The notes beneath the pieces are model-generated. The model searched no databases, was not told where the DNA came from, and saw only the letters and a program-made list of their open reading frames with translations. Positions 47,201 through 57,524 of a DNA stretch of 64,000 bases are shown piece by piece. Each line of letters begins with the position of its first letter. Position 1 is the first letter of the stretch. Origin of the DNA: Coriaria nepalensis (taxonomy: Eukaryota; Streptophyta; Magnoliopsida; Cucurbitales; Coriariaceae); NCBI GenBank assembly GCA_027186245.1, contig CP114486.1, positions 7,764,501 to 7,828,500 of the forward strand. Direction: 5' to 3'. The translations under genes were made by a program, and so were the position numbers.

Positions 47201-48260
47201 ATGGCTTCATCATAACTCATAGGGTTAGCATCTATGATTGAACTCTCATTTGAATTTATAATGAGGAAATTATACCGTTCTAGTTCCATTGGGATGCTCC
47301 CAGATCTACATGTCCTTTTAGCAATCACAAGTCCTTCCTTTGAAGGTTCTGGATGTGGGGAAATCTTTAATCTCGATCATGAATCTTATCATTATTCCGT
47401 GAGTCTTGAATTTTTGCAAGATGTATTTTACTCCCACTATTTCCTTGCGAAAGGAATTCCCTTTCTAAGAATATGGCATGTTAGTTACAAACATTTTGAG
47501 CTTAACAGGATGATGAAAGTAATATCCTAACATCTCTTTAGGATGTCCCAAAAAAAGAACATTGGTAAGATTTTGCTTCTAATTAATCTACCTCTTGCAT
47601 TTTAACATAAGCCAACTATATGTAAATATAGCTAAAGGAGGCCCTTCTTCTTTACTATATCTCATATAAAGTTGTAGAAATAGATTTAAAGGGGTTCTTT
47701 CTTAATGCATATGCAAATTTTTCTAAGTTATAACCCTATATGATACATAAGCTCAATGCGGGTCATCATTGACCTGACACTTTCTAATAGAATATGATTC
47801 CTCCTTTTTGAAACACCCTTTAGTTATTGTGTTCTAGGAGGACTCAATTACGAGAAAATCTAATTCACTATTAGGTAATCAAAAAACGCATGGCTTATGA
47901 ATTCACCTCCTTGATCTTATTATAGGATTTTAATACTTTTACCCAATTGTTTCTCAACATCATTCTATACTCTTTGAACTTCTCAAAAGATTCAGATTTA
48001 TGCTTCATAAGATAAATATACCTAAATTTTTAGATGTCATCAGTAAATGTAATGAAGTAAAGATAACCCACCTTTGGTCATAGTTAAGTTTGGTCCACAT
48101 ACATCAGTATGTATGAATCCTAACAAATTGATCGATCTTTCTATAATTCCACTAAAAGAAGGCTTGATCATTTTACTAATTAGACAAGATTCATAAGTCG
48201 ACATTGATCCATAATCAAATTGATCAAGGTATCCATCTTTACGCAACTTTTTAATTCTTG
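47201..48260 (-). pseudogene. copia 3 integrase
   Basis: The frame 48246-48040 reads KDGYLDQFDYGSMSTYESCL, ISKMIKPSFSG and LLGFIHTDVCGPNLTMTKGG, the GAG-pre-integrase finger (the CESCL cysteine is kept as YESCL with a Tyr) and start of the core. The rest toward 47250 is badly decayed. The plus frame at 47234-47530 is a shadow. Confidence 0.85.
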
Positions 48261-48890
48261 TCTCATTTACATGACCCGATCGACAATGCTAGAGGTAAGT
48301 CTAATTCCTATTAGATTTAAGTTTCTTAATCATGTTAAGATTTGAGCATGTTATGTCTTTAAGGCTTAAAAGATACAATACAAGAACCTAGGAACCACTT
48401 CCAAAGTGTACACCATTCATAGAAATATTCCAAACAATGTCCTCAGATAAAAATATATAATTATCCTCAACAAGTTTTAGAAACATAAATAAAATCAGTA
48501 ATTATAGATGGTGCATAGAAGCATTCTTACAAAACTATATTTGAACTTGCTGGTAAAAACAAAATATAATTTCATACGGATGATGCTGCAACTATTGTTC
48601 CATTTTCTGCCCGTAGGTATAGTTGTCCTCTTTTAAAGTTCCCTCAATGCTTTACGTTATGCATATCAATGCAAATATGAGAACAACAACTGATGTCTAA
48701 TAACTAAGTAGAAGTAACACTGGAAGAGATGTTAGCTTCAATCATGGACATGGACATACGTGAAACATCACAATTTTTTGATGGAAGAGTTGCCAAGTAT
48801 GCTACACAAATCCGTTTCTAATGTCTAATCTTGCCACAATAGAAATACTTTTCATTCTTGCTTCCTTTAACCTTTATCATTTTTCTCACA
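48261..48890 (-). pseudogene. copia 3 zinc-finger end and protease
   Basis: The minus strand at about 48840-48560 reads CGKIRH*KRICVAYLATLPS (zinc-knuckle relic), MSMIEANISSSVTST, LDISCCSHICIDMHNVKH and RGQLYLRAENGTIVAASSV. The protease D-T-G motif is D-I-S. Matches copia protease WVLDTGCGSHIC..LKR.R.LKRGEVDLRVGNGARVAALAVG. Confidence 0.85.
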
Positions 48891-49925
48891 CTAAGTTCCT
48901 CAAACTCAAGAAGTTCCATCCATTCATATTTTGTTTCATCATTAGCCCCTTACATTTGGGCTTCAACATTCTTAAGCAAGTCAAGAAGACCTTGAATGGA
49001 AGGATCCATCTTGTTCATGTGATAGTTGAAGATAAAAGATGAATCTGACTTTTGGAGTGCTTGATTATATGCTTCTATAAATCAGGATCCATGTCCAATC
49101 TAGACAATCTAGCTTTTCCAATCATCTAATCATGTTTAACACATGTTCTTCAACATGCGTGTTTTCATCCATTCTCATACAAACTAATGCTTTCAAGGCT
49201 TCACACCTCTCACCAACAACATTAATATCCCAAATCGGAGTGCTTGATTATATGCTTCTATAAATCAGGATCCATGTCCAATCTAGACAATCTAGCTTTT
49301 CCAATCATCTAATCATGTTTAACACATGTTCTTCAACATGCGTGTTTTCATCCATTCTCATACAAACTAATGCTTTCAAGGCTTCACACCTCTCACCAAC
49401 AACATTAATATCCCAAATCGGAGTGCTTGATTATATGCTTCTATAAATCAGGATCCATGTCTAATCTAGACAATCTAGCTTTTCCAATCATCTAATTATG
49501 TTTAACACATGTTCTTCAACATGCGTGTTTTCATCCATTCTCATACAAACTAATGCTTTCAAGGCTTCACACCTCTCACCAACAACATTAATATCCCAAA
49601 TCTCATTTAGGTGTTTTATAATGTTCATGGCATGCATTCCTTTGCATAGGGTTTGAAGCCCCCTTGATATTGACGCTAATATAATGTTCACGTTGTCATC
49701 TTGTTCCAACTATTCGGTCCAAGGTTCCCTTTCGTTGGAGGTAGAATTTCCTGAACGAGGATCTTCCCTCATCTAATCTATGAGCAAGGCGTTCATTCTT
49801 AAGAATAGCTCTTAATTTCTTATGACAATCCTTGATGTTAGTCTACACTAACTTCGACATTTTAAGAATCGATATGGACAAAAAAAAATTGTCATAGCCT
49901 ACTTTCTTAAAAGGAAAAAATAAAT
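48891..49925 (-). pseudogene. copia 3 gag with 183-bp triplication
   Basis: The minus strand from 49870 gives ILKMSKLV, KDCHKKLRAILKNERLAHRL (Gag start), then the frame 49709-49488 with GMHAMNIIKHLNEIWDINVV and ERCEALKALVCMRMDENTHV. The following core segment is present three times because of the 183-bp tandem repeat. Beyond the repeat, frames toward 48900 include a lysine-rich linker. Gag forms the retrotransposon particle; this copy has stops and an expanded core, so it cannot be functional. Confidence 0.9.
49055..49603. repeat. 183-bp tandem repeat, three copies, in gag
   Basis: Units start GAGTGCTTGATTATATGC at 49055, 49238 and 49421, exactly 183 bp apart. Copies one and two look identical by eye; the third differs at two seen positions (CCATGTCC to CCATGTCT and ATCATG to ATTATG). 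183 is a multiple of three, so the gag frame is preserved through the repeat. The near-identity contrasts with the old, stop-ridden element around it. Confidence 0.97.
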
Positions 49926-50516
49926 GCTCAACATACGTAGATATTCGCAAGATAACGAATGTTATTATTATGAATTGTCATTTATGAAATTCAGTTATTT
50001 ATCATGTTTATTATTTTGTTGGAATTAACATTATATTTTTTTGGAGTGATGTAGAACCTAATCGGTCACAAACATAATATTCCATTGTAACTCAGTTAAT
50101 GATTTATCGGAAAAAGGAAAAATAGAATGTTTCCATTTTAAGTATAAAATGGTAATTTGACTTATAGTTTGACTATAAGAGTAAATGGTAATAATTAATT
50201 TGTGAAATCTAATGTAATGTAGCCTTATTAGCACAACTAAGTGTGAAAATAATTTAATTAGAAATTAATAAGTTACGATATAACTATAACTTAATTATAA
50301 AAATTTCCTAAAGGTTTGAATTAATAATCAGACATTAAATGGTTTAATATTGATGAGATTTACAATGCTTTCTGTAAAATGATTATATGTGATATATTTA
50401 TTGTATGATGATCTTGCTAGAAACTATGCATGCTATAGGATTAAATCCTATAAAAACATTAAATTGTTACTTCCGTTGCTATTATATATATGTATGCATG
50501 TATACATTTCCTAATA
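49926..50516 (+). mobile_element. Subfamily B LTR with large internal deletion
   Basis: Its ends match the solo LTR at 28905-30859: GATATTCGCAAGATAAC..TTGTTGGAATTAACATTATAT at the left (compare 28981-29064), and GTGATGTAGAACCTAATCGGTC onward to ACTTCCGTTGCTATTA and ACATTTCCTAATAA at the right (compare 29985-30859). About 920 bp of the LTR middle is missing at about 50040, and a second gap lies near 50340. It sits in plus orientation between the gag and leader of minus-strand copia 3, so it was inserted there. Confidence 0.8.
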
Positions 50517-51170
50517 ATCAAAACTTTATACATGCACAATCAATACTATGAGATTCCATATTGAAACTATAATGCATGTAATTTATATTTTACATATATA
50601 TGTTCAATCGAATACAACTAAACATATATATCATCCATTAATTTCATCTAATATCATATTATCCGTATTATGTGTTCTCGAGTCAATAATAATTTGTAAT
50701 CTTGACCTCTTTCAAGACACGAAAACCTTAGTTCTTGGAAAAAGATCTCTTAATTTAGAACTCTTTCAAGACATGAAAACCTTAGTTATTGGGAAAAAAT
50801 CTCCTAATTTAGAACTCTTTCTAAATCAAGAAAATCAAACATAATAGAACAATTTGAATTTCAAAACAACATTCAAAATTTGAACATTCCATCTATCATA
50901 CCTGTCATGAAAACTAACGCTTTGCAACTTTTGCAACATTTAATTTTCATGTCAATCAATTTTAATATAAAACTATTATAGTTTATTAAATAGTCTTCTA
51001 ATCAACCCGTAAGATTAAATTCTATTTATTAAATTTTTGGCAATCCCAGTTTTTAGGAATTTAATCAACCCACATAATGAACGGCCTAAATCAAGCCCAA
51101 CTAAATGTTTTAAGGACATTGGCCCAATTCAAGCTCACTCAAATCAATAAAAGTTTTGTTGTATATCGAG
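50517..51170 (-). other. Leader of copia 3
   Basis: On the minus strand it aligns loosely to the leader at 14340-14800. Contains a 54-bp tandem repeat at 50707-50823. The plus frame at 50548-50844 crosses the repeat and is not a gene. Confidence 0.55.
50707..50823. repeat. 54-bp tandem repeat, 2.2 copies
   Basis: CTCTTTCAAGACAYGAAAAC starts at 50707 and 50761, and a partial third copy starts at 50815. The copies differ at a few positions. Confidence 0.85.
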
Positions 51171-51218
51171 ACAAACAATCGCTTCCACTGCGAACTTTTA
51201 AACTTGTTTTCCATCAAT

Positions 51219-51231
51219 TGGTATTAGAGGA
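51219..51231 (+). promoter_or_regulatory. copia 4 primer-binding site
   Basis: TTGGTATTAGAGG matches the initiator tRNA-Met complement TTGGTATCAGAGC with two changes. CTTCCACTGCGAAC about 30 bp upstream is the usual end-of-LTR motif of these copia families. Confidence 0.75.
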
Positions 51232-53434
51232 ATCTTTATAAATATATAGATTAATCGCTCTGTGGACTTCTTGCATTATTATATATATGTGATATATATG
51301 TTGAATAGATGTTTATGTTTCTAAATGTATAGTTGATATAATAGATCGTTAATTATATGGTGATTTTGGATTAGGAATTGCTTTAATTTTGTTTCTCTGG
51401 ATTTTATGTAAACCGTTAAAGGCATAGGATTTTTTTGTACAATCTTTTTTGTTGTAAAATATTGCGCGAAATGGACGAAGAAGAGGCCCCACAATGGGGC
51501 TCCACTAACGGCAACCAGCGACAGCGATGAGGCAACCAGCAACAGGGGTGAGGCAAACAGCAGCAGGGGTGAGGCAACCCTTGCTACGCAGGCAGCGAGC
51601 CGCGAGAATGTCCCGCGGCATACCGCTGCTGGTAGCAGGCAGTGAGACGATATCGTGTCACGCCATTGTAGGCAGCAAGCAGAGGGATTGTCCCACTACG
51701 CAGCTATTGCTGCAGGCCATGAGATTGTCCCGTGGCGCAGCTGCTGCTTCACATTGCACCATGGCTACCGAAGGCCATGGGATCATCCCACAACCCAACC
51801 TAGTTGTAGGATGGTCCCGTGACATTTCAGTCCTATAGCCATAGGTGATAGCGGTTGTCCCAAGCCATATTCGTCTGTGGCGTGCCGTAGGGTTTCCATG
51901 GGCTTTGGCCAGTGGTGCTATAACGGATTGGGTCATTAGTTCGACCCATGACCCGCCTAGTCAAAAGGGTTTGACTAATTTATTTGTAGCCTAATATTAA
52001 TATATTTTAAGCCCATTAACTTAATTTTGGATTTTTTGAAAAACCGCATAACTTGTTGGGTTTGACTTAAATAAGTCTGATAGGCCCGAAAGAGTTTAGG
52101 CCCAATTAGAAATATTTTAGTTAAATATTTAATTAGTGTTAGAAAAATTGTTTTTCTAGGGATTATGGAATTGGGTGTTATTTACCTTTCAAAAAAAAAA
52201 AAGAATTGGGTTTGATTTAAAGAATTACTAGTTGAACCCACATCTAAAGATAGAGCATGCTTAGGAAGATTGTAATATTTGAAACCCTTATCTAATTTTT
52301 ATTTCTTTATTCATTTGTATTTTTCAAAAGGTTGTAATATCTAAAAATATCCAAAATTACCCGATCCATTATTTCTTTTTATATTTCTTGAATGACTTAA
52401 TTGATAACATATTCATGCATTAGTTAATTACATTCCATACATGAATACCCACATAATTTTATTTTTAAATGATGCAAATAGAAACATGATTTATTAGGAT
52501 TGTCCTATTTATTTATGTGCTTTATCTTATGAAATTAATTACATAAATGGATTAAGTTTTAAAGAGTTAAACTTGGTAATCATATCTAATAAAGTCAAAC
52601 ATTTACGCAAGAACTTTAAAAGACTAACTTTGTTAAAAGGATATGTATTAAAGTTTTATGAATGTAATTAGGCTATTAATTATAAATTAGGTTCACTTAA
52701 TAAGATTAAGTTCATATTAAGATATGAAATAAAAAGTTTAAATTGAACCTAGTCTTAATAAGATTAGCATTTATAAATAGTAGGATTATATTCATTGGTT
52801 AAATAACTAGAAATTAATTTAGAATTAAATAATTAGGTTTATTTGACAAAATTGGATGTTTTATGAAAACACATGTTTTAAAATAGTAAGTGGGAGAAGC
52901 TTGATATGATAATATAACCTATGGTCTCCATTATTAGTACAACACCGTGAGATATGGAAATGGTCTTGAGATGACTTTGTTTTCGTCCCCCTAAGAAAGG
53001 TTTCGGGTAATATCAAATACTAAAGTTGGCTTCTTAAGAAGATAGGGAAAAATGATGTATTTTGAATTTGAGCGACCCTAAGGCAGCAACTTTCGAGTTA
53101 AGTTATGGATTCCGAAATAATGAGTTATACTCAGAAAGACACAATCTAGCTTTAAGAAGTTAATTGTGTCTTGACCAAATAAATGGTAACTTATGACAAA
53201 AAGAGATTTGAGTTTTACTTGTATGTGTGGGAAGGTCTCAAAATTAATTTTAAATTAATATTATCGACCCTAAGGCGGCATCTTAATTATTGAGTTAATT
53301 TATCATGGTTTAGTAACAAGTAATTAATGTATTTTATTTGTTGCATTCATGCATCATATTTACTATTCCAAAACTTTGATATTTATTTCAGTTATAATGA
53401 ATCATGTATGTTTTATTTAATTTTAGCAATCATC
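51232..53434 (+). other. copia 4 leader
   Basis: A 2.2-kb non-coding leader. It begins AT-rich, contains a GC-rich island (51480-51960), and then becomes AT-rich again. The pair CGACCCTAAGGCAGCA (53073) and CGACCCTAAGGCGGCA (53265) lies 192 bp apart in similar context. Open frames in it have no similarity that I recognise. Confidence 0.7.
51480..51960. other. GC-rich degenerate-repeat island in the leader
   Basis: Composition jumps from AT-rich to clearly GC-rich over about 480 bp. Recurrent pieces are GTGAGGCAA.CAGCA.CAGGG at the start, and blocks of the form (G)ATTGTCCC.Y..GCAGC.GCTGC with about 55-60-bp spacing. Frames on both strands (51527-51838 plus, 51658-51936 minus) are long only because AT-rich stop codons are scarce here. 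Confidence 0.8.
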
Positions 53435-54150
53435 ATGTCTTCAATCAATAACCCTGTTACCGCTTTACTCAATGAATACAAATTAACTAGTGACAATTTT
53501 ATGCGATGGAAATCAAACTTGAATATGGTATTAATCTATGAGAACCATAAATTTGTCTTGACCAAGGAATGTCCTGAAGAGCCTGCTGCCACTACTACAT
53601 GTTGATGAGCATGAGTGATGTTCTTGAGAAGGAACACAAAAATATGGAGACTGCATATGAGATATTGAAGTCTCTCTAAACCTTGTTTAGGTAGCAATCC
53701 GACCAGTGCTTTCATAAGGATACTAGAACCTATATGAACATGATCAACCCAATGCAAGAGGCAAAAATAGATGAGGCTATCATTGATGAGCACACTCAAG
53801 TTAGCATCATACTTGATAACATGACTGTAGTACAACATGACTCAGCTGTTGAATAAGTTACAAAATTTTGAGACCCTCATTAAGGCCATGTCAAAAGAGG
53901 GCGAAGCAAATTTTACTGAATATAAGCCGTCTTCCTCTTTTGCTAATAACAATAAAAAGAAAGAACACCAATGGTAAGAATAAGACGGGAAAGAAAGCCA
54001 AAAAGTCTCTTAGATGCAAAAATAATAAGAAGAATGACAACTCCAAGAAAAAGGAACCCAAGGGAAAGTGTTTCTACTGCGGATTGGATGGCCATTCGAA
54101 GATAAACTGTAACAACTATCTCTCCGAGCTAAAGAAGAAATAGAAAGGTA
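53435..54150 (+). pseudogene. copia 4 gag
   Basis: ATG at 53435 opens MSSINNPVTALLNEYKLTSD, then FMRWKSNLNMVLIYENHKFV. After frame changes come MSDVLEKEHKNMETAYEILK, an acidic segment, NMTVVQHDSAVE, a lysine-rich linker and the intact zinc knuckle CFYCGLDGHSKINC at 54068-54109. The upstream in-frame ATG at 53327 extends into leader sequence, so 53435 is preferred as start. This gag type differs from the SSLH..EQNKL type at 6223, 10730 and 15599. Internal stops make it non-functional. Confidence 0.92.
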
Positions 54151-54500
54151 AATTTGATTTACTTGTTTTAGAAGTCTGTTTAGTGGAATATGATTTGTCA
54201 TCTTGGATAGTAGATTTGAGAACCACTAATCATGTTTGTTCTTCTTTATAGATACTTAGTTCTTAGAGGGAGCTTTCTATTGGGGAGGTGACGATGAGAG
54301 TTCGTGTGGTGCAATCATTTCAACCAAAGTAGTGGGAGAAGTTTGTTTACTTGCTAGCAATAATTATATTTTTTGAACAATGTTTATTTTCTTCTTAGAT
54401 TTTGTAGAAATTTGATTTCTTTGTCTATGTTGCGTTAGCAAGAAAGATTTCGATATTTATCATTCAAAATAAACTAATGAACTCTATCTTCATAAACCAA
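54151..54500 (+). pseudogene. copia 4 protease relic
   Basis: The plus frame reads LEVCLVEYDLSSWIVDLRTT and NHVCSSL: the family motif is WIVDSGATNHVC, so D-S-G-A is D-L-R-T. It is followed by stops and by a short SIGEVTMRV remnant of the second half. Confidence 0.82.
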
Positions 54501-55640
54501 ATAAACGATCATTAAATAATTCAAAATTATTTAAGGAAGAAAATCCTAAATCTAACAAACTACAAAAAGTTTCTCAAAGTGAGGATACTTATCTTTGGCA
54601 TCTTAGGTAACATATCAATCTTGATATGATAAACAAGTTAGTAAAGGATGGCCCTTTAAGAGAGCTAAATGTTAGCACTCTTCCGATTTGTGAATCTTGT
54701 CTAGAAGAAAAGATGACTAAAAGACATTTCTCTCCAAGGGGCTAAAGAGCCAAAGAGCCAAAAAACCACTTCAGTTAGTACATAGTGACGTATGTGGTCC
54801 TATAAATGTACAAGAAATAGGAGGTTATGAATATTTCATCACTTTCATTGATGATTATTCAAAACAAATACATATACCTAATGCAAAGGAAATCTGAAAC
54901 TTTCGAAAAGTTCAAAGAATTCCAAGAAAAAGCTAAAAAGCAATTAGGAAAAACACTTTAAACACTTCGATCATATCGAGGAAGTGAATACCTTGATTTT
55001 GAGTTCAATGATCATTTGTTGGAGCATGGTATTCTATCTTAACTTACTGTACCTGGAATAGCATAGCAGAATAGGGTTGGAGAAAGGAGAAACAAAACCT
55101 TATTAGATATGGTTAGATCAATATTAAGCAACTCATCCTTACCACTCACATTCTACTGATATGCACTTCAAACCGTGGTATACATTTTGAATGTAGTTCC
55201 ATCTAAGTCTATACAAAAGACACATTTAGAGTTGTGAAATGGCACTAAACCAAGTTTACATGATTTTCGCATATGGGGATGTCTAGCACACATGCTGAAA
55301 TCTAAGATTGGGAAGTTGGACTCACGATCTAAATTTTGCATATTTGTTGGCTATGCTCCTGGCAAAAGGGGGGGTTTAGTTTTATATGCCTTGTGAGAAA
55401 AATATGTTTGTATCAAGAACTGCAACATTTCTCATACATGACTATACGACAAACTACAAACCTTGTAGTAAAGTAGTACTAGAGCAATTAAATTCTGATT
55501 AGATCAAGTCATCTCAATCACCAGCTGATGAACGAAAACATTAGAAGACCACCAATCTTAGTCAGAAAACCCTAGTATCTCATCGTAGTGGGAGGATTGT
55601 GAGGTTGCCATTCGTTATGGAAATGAGGCACAAGTTTTCA
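54501..55640 (+). pseudogene. copia 4 integrase
   Basis: In order on the plus strand, with frame changes: MINKLVKDGPLRELNVSTLP, ICESCLEEKMTKRHFSPRG, GGYEYFITFIDDYSK (core start, catalytic Asp kept), LRSYRGSEYL (family RSDRGGEYL, second Asp to Tyr), VGERRNKTLLDMVRSILSNS, SLHDFRIWGCLAHMLKSKIG, KLDSRSKFCIFVGYAPGKRG. This is the zinc finger, core and C-terminal GKGY-type linker of a copia integrase. Confidence 0.92.
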
Positions 55641-55906
55641 TTGTCAGACATAAAATAGGATGATCCATTAACCTCTAAAGAGGCAGTGGATGATTCTGAC
55701 AAGAATAAATTGCAAGATGCAATGAACCAGAAAATGAAATTCATGTATTCCAATTTTGTCTAGGAACTTGTAGATCCACCTGAAGATGTCATGCCCATTG
55801 GATGCGAATGGATCTTCAATAAGAAGAGAGGCATAGATAGGAAAGTATGGACTCTCAAGGCATGACTTGTAACAAAGGGAGTATGCCAGACGGAGGGATA
55901 CTAGTT
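55641..55906 (+). pseudogene. copia 4 RT start, truncated
   Basis: The plus strand gives SKEAVDDSDKNKLQDAMNQK, MKFMYSNFV*ELVDPPEDV and IGCEWIFNKKRGIDRKVW, then LVTKGVCQTEGY, the first about 85 residues of RVT_2. It stops at 55906 where LTR sequence starts. The minus frame 55668-55937 is its shadow. Confidence 0.9.
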
Positions 55907-57240
55907 GTATGGTAATAGTCATTCTAGTTTCTTTCAAAAGATCTTATAGTTCTCATCTCATGAATAACGTGTACCTTTTATTAGAAGTCAATCTTAGTTT
56001 AGGAGTTTAAGTTAATTAAATGTGGAAATGATTAAATTAATTGTTTAGTTTCAAAAGAGTTTTAAAGTTAAATGAGTTTGATAAAGAATCAGATAAAATA
56101 ATAAAGAGTTGTTTAATCCTCCTACCATCTCACACAAAAAGAACCTAAAGTAACTTCAGGATAATTTTGTAATTAGAGGAAAGAGAAGAACAATTCTATT
56201 AATAAAGAGGTTATTAACACGATTAAGGTATATAAATTAATTTGTTAACTCTAATGTCATGCATCTCTACTAGCACGATTAAGCATATGTCATTAGATTA
56301 AATGAGAATTAATTAGTTATCATAAGAATTAAAATTGATTAATATGACTAATAAATTTATTTTTATTTGTATGTATTAAATTGATTAATGGTAAATATCT
56401 TAGAAAGGTCAAATTTGTCATTAACAAGTGAATGGATAATTTTGTAATTTGATTAATAGTACTTTTATCAATTAATTTATAATTAATCAAAAGTCAAACT
56501 TTGATCAAATTATACTTGTGACCGACCATACATGTGAGTTGCTTAGTAATTTATTTAACAATTAATCATAATAATTATAATATTTTATTAAGTAATTAAA
56601 AGTGAAATAAATTTTACTTGAATTATGGATTCCATCCAATTTTCCTTGGCCATCCCATCCACATCATGTGACATGCAAGTGATTGATCCTTATTTGGATA
56701 TTTAAAAGTTCTGGGTAATTATTGTAATTATGAGATTCTATTGGAAAAGTAAGGAAGCACCTGCTGAAGAGTCATATAAATATGACGATCGTATGGGCTT
56801 GGCAAAATCATTCCATCCTCCCTTCAAAATTTGGTTGAGGTAAAATTCTCCTAGAGGAAAAAGAAGTTTCCCTTCAATTGAAGTTTAAAGTTCTAGAAAT
56901 GAACGTCTAAATAACAAATTCTTTTGAGTGAGAAAGTTCATGTGGATCTTGGCATTCTAACTATCAAGGAGATTTTCGTGTTGGTGGAGATTTAGAGAAT
57001 TGATCGATTATGTAGTTCAATACATAACGAAAGGTAATTTTCCAAATTCAACATTTTATGTTTCCTGAGATTTTTTTTTGACCTTTCTATTAAATATATA
57101 TTATAAATATATGTTGCATGATGATCTTGATCTTGGTTAACGTCTATGAGCATTTAAAGTTATTATAAAAGAACTTTTTAATATTCTTTTCCACCACTGG
57201 ATCGTTGGTAGACTAACAAAATGGTCCTAGCAAAAAATGA
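55907..57240 (+). mobile_element. 5'-truncated LTR (subfamily B-like) with TATA box
   Basis: Begins inside an LTR (ATGGTAATAGTCATTCTAG, compare ATGATAATAGTCATCACATG at 58719), then follows the solo LTR at 28905-30859 (TAGAAGTCAATCTTAGTTTAG with TAGAAGTCAATCTTGACTTG). A TATA box lies at 56775-56782, and the end near 57240 contains TTCTTTTCCACCACTGG. Its left border is a direct junction with RT coding sequence. Confidence 0.75.
56775..56782 (+). promoter_or_regulatory. LTR TATA box
   Basis: TATAAATA in AGTCATATAAATATGACG, about 460 bp before the LTR end, as in the related LTRs. Confidence 0.55.
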
Positions 57241-57272
57241 CAGATAATTCAATTAATAAAACTGAATACCAC

Positions 57273-57524
57273 TTGAATACCACTTGTAAATAATCCAAGG
57301 AACATAACAGGTATAGGAACTACTAAAGGTACTAAAGAAACAAGAACAACAACTACTAATTCATCAGCTAATATATTTCCAAAAAGTCGAAAACTAAGTG
57401 ATAAGGGTTTTGTGAAATCTTCTAAGATGTTAATGGGTAAAAGGATGGGAGTTGGTTGAATGTATTTACCGAAATAACCTAATCCTTTTTTGGTAAGACC
57501 CGCATAGAAATATGCTACTGATGT
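57273..57524 (-). pseudogene. atpI: Plastid atpI fragment (nuclear plastid DNA)
   Basis: The minus strand reads 84 uninterrupted codons that I recognise as the C-terminal part of plastid AtpI, the membrane-embedded a subunit of the chloroplast ATP synthase. Recognisable segments are [39 protein letters not shown] and [18 protein letters not shown] holds the essential arginine of the proton channel. The fragment starts and ends mid-gene and lacks a start and promoter. It sits between a truncated LTR and a copia RNase H end. There is no stop, frameshift or indel relative to the family. This is organelle DNA inserted into the nucleus, not a working gene. Confidence 0.93.

Larger units (their letters stand above)
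46280..51170 (-). mobile_element. Ty1/copia element 3, minus strand, decayed
   Basis: Minus-strand order: leader (51170-50517), an inserted LTR (50516-49926), gag (49900-48900), zinc finger and protease (about 48880-48400), integrase (48250-47250), RT (47170-46290). PR-INT-RT is the copia order. RNase H and the 3' LTR are missing, as the element is truncated near 46280. Confidence 0.88.

Noticed and set aside
51527..51838. 103-codon plus frame and overlapping minus frame at 51658-51936
   Set aside because: Both lie in the GC-rich island, where stop codons are rare in all frames; composition explains them and neither resembles a known protein.
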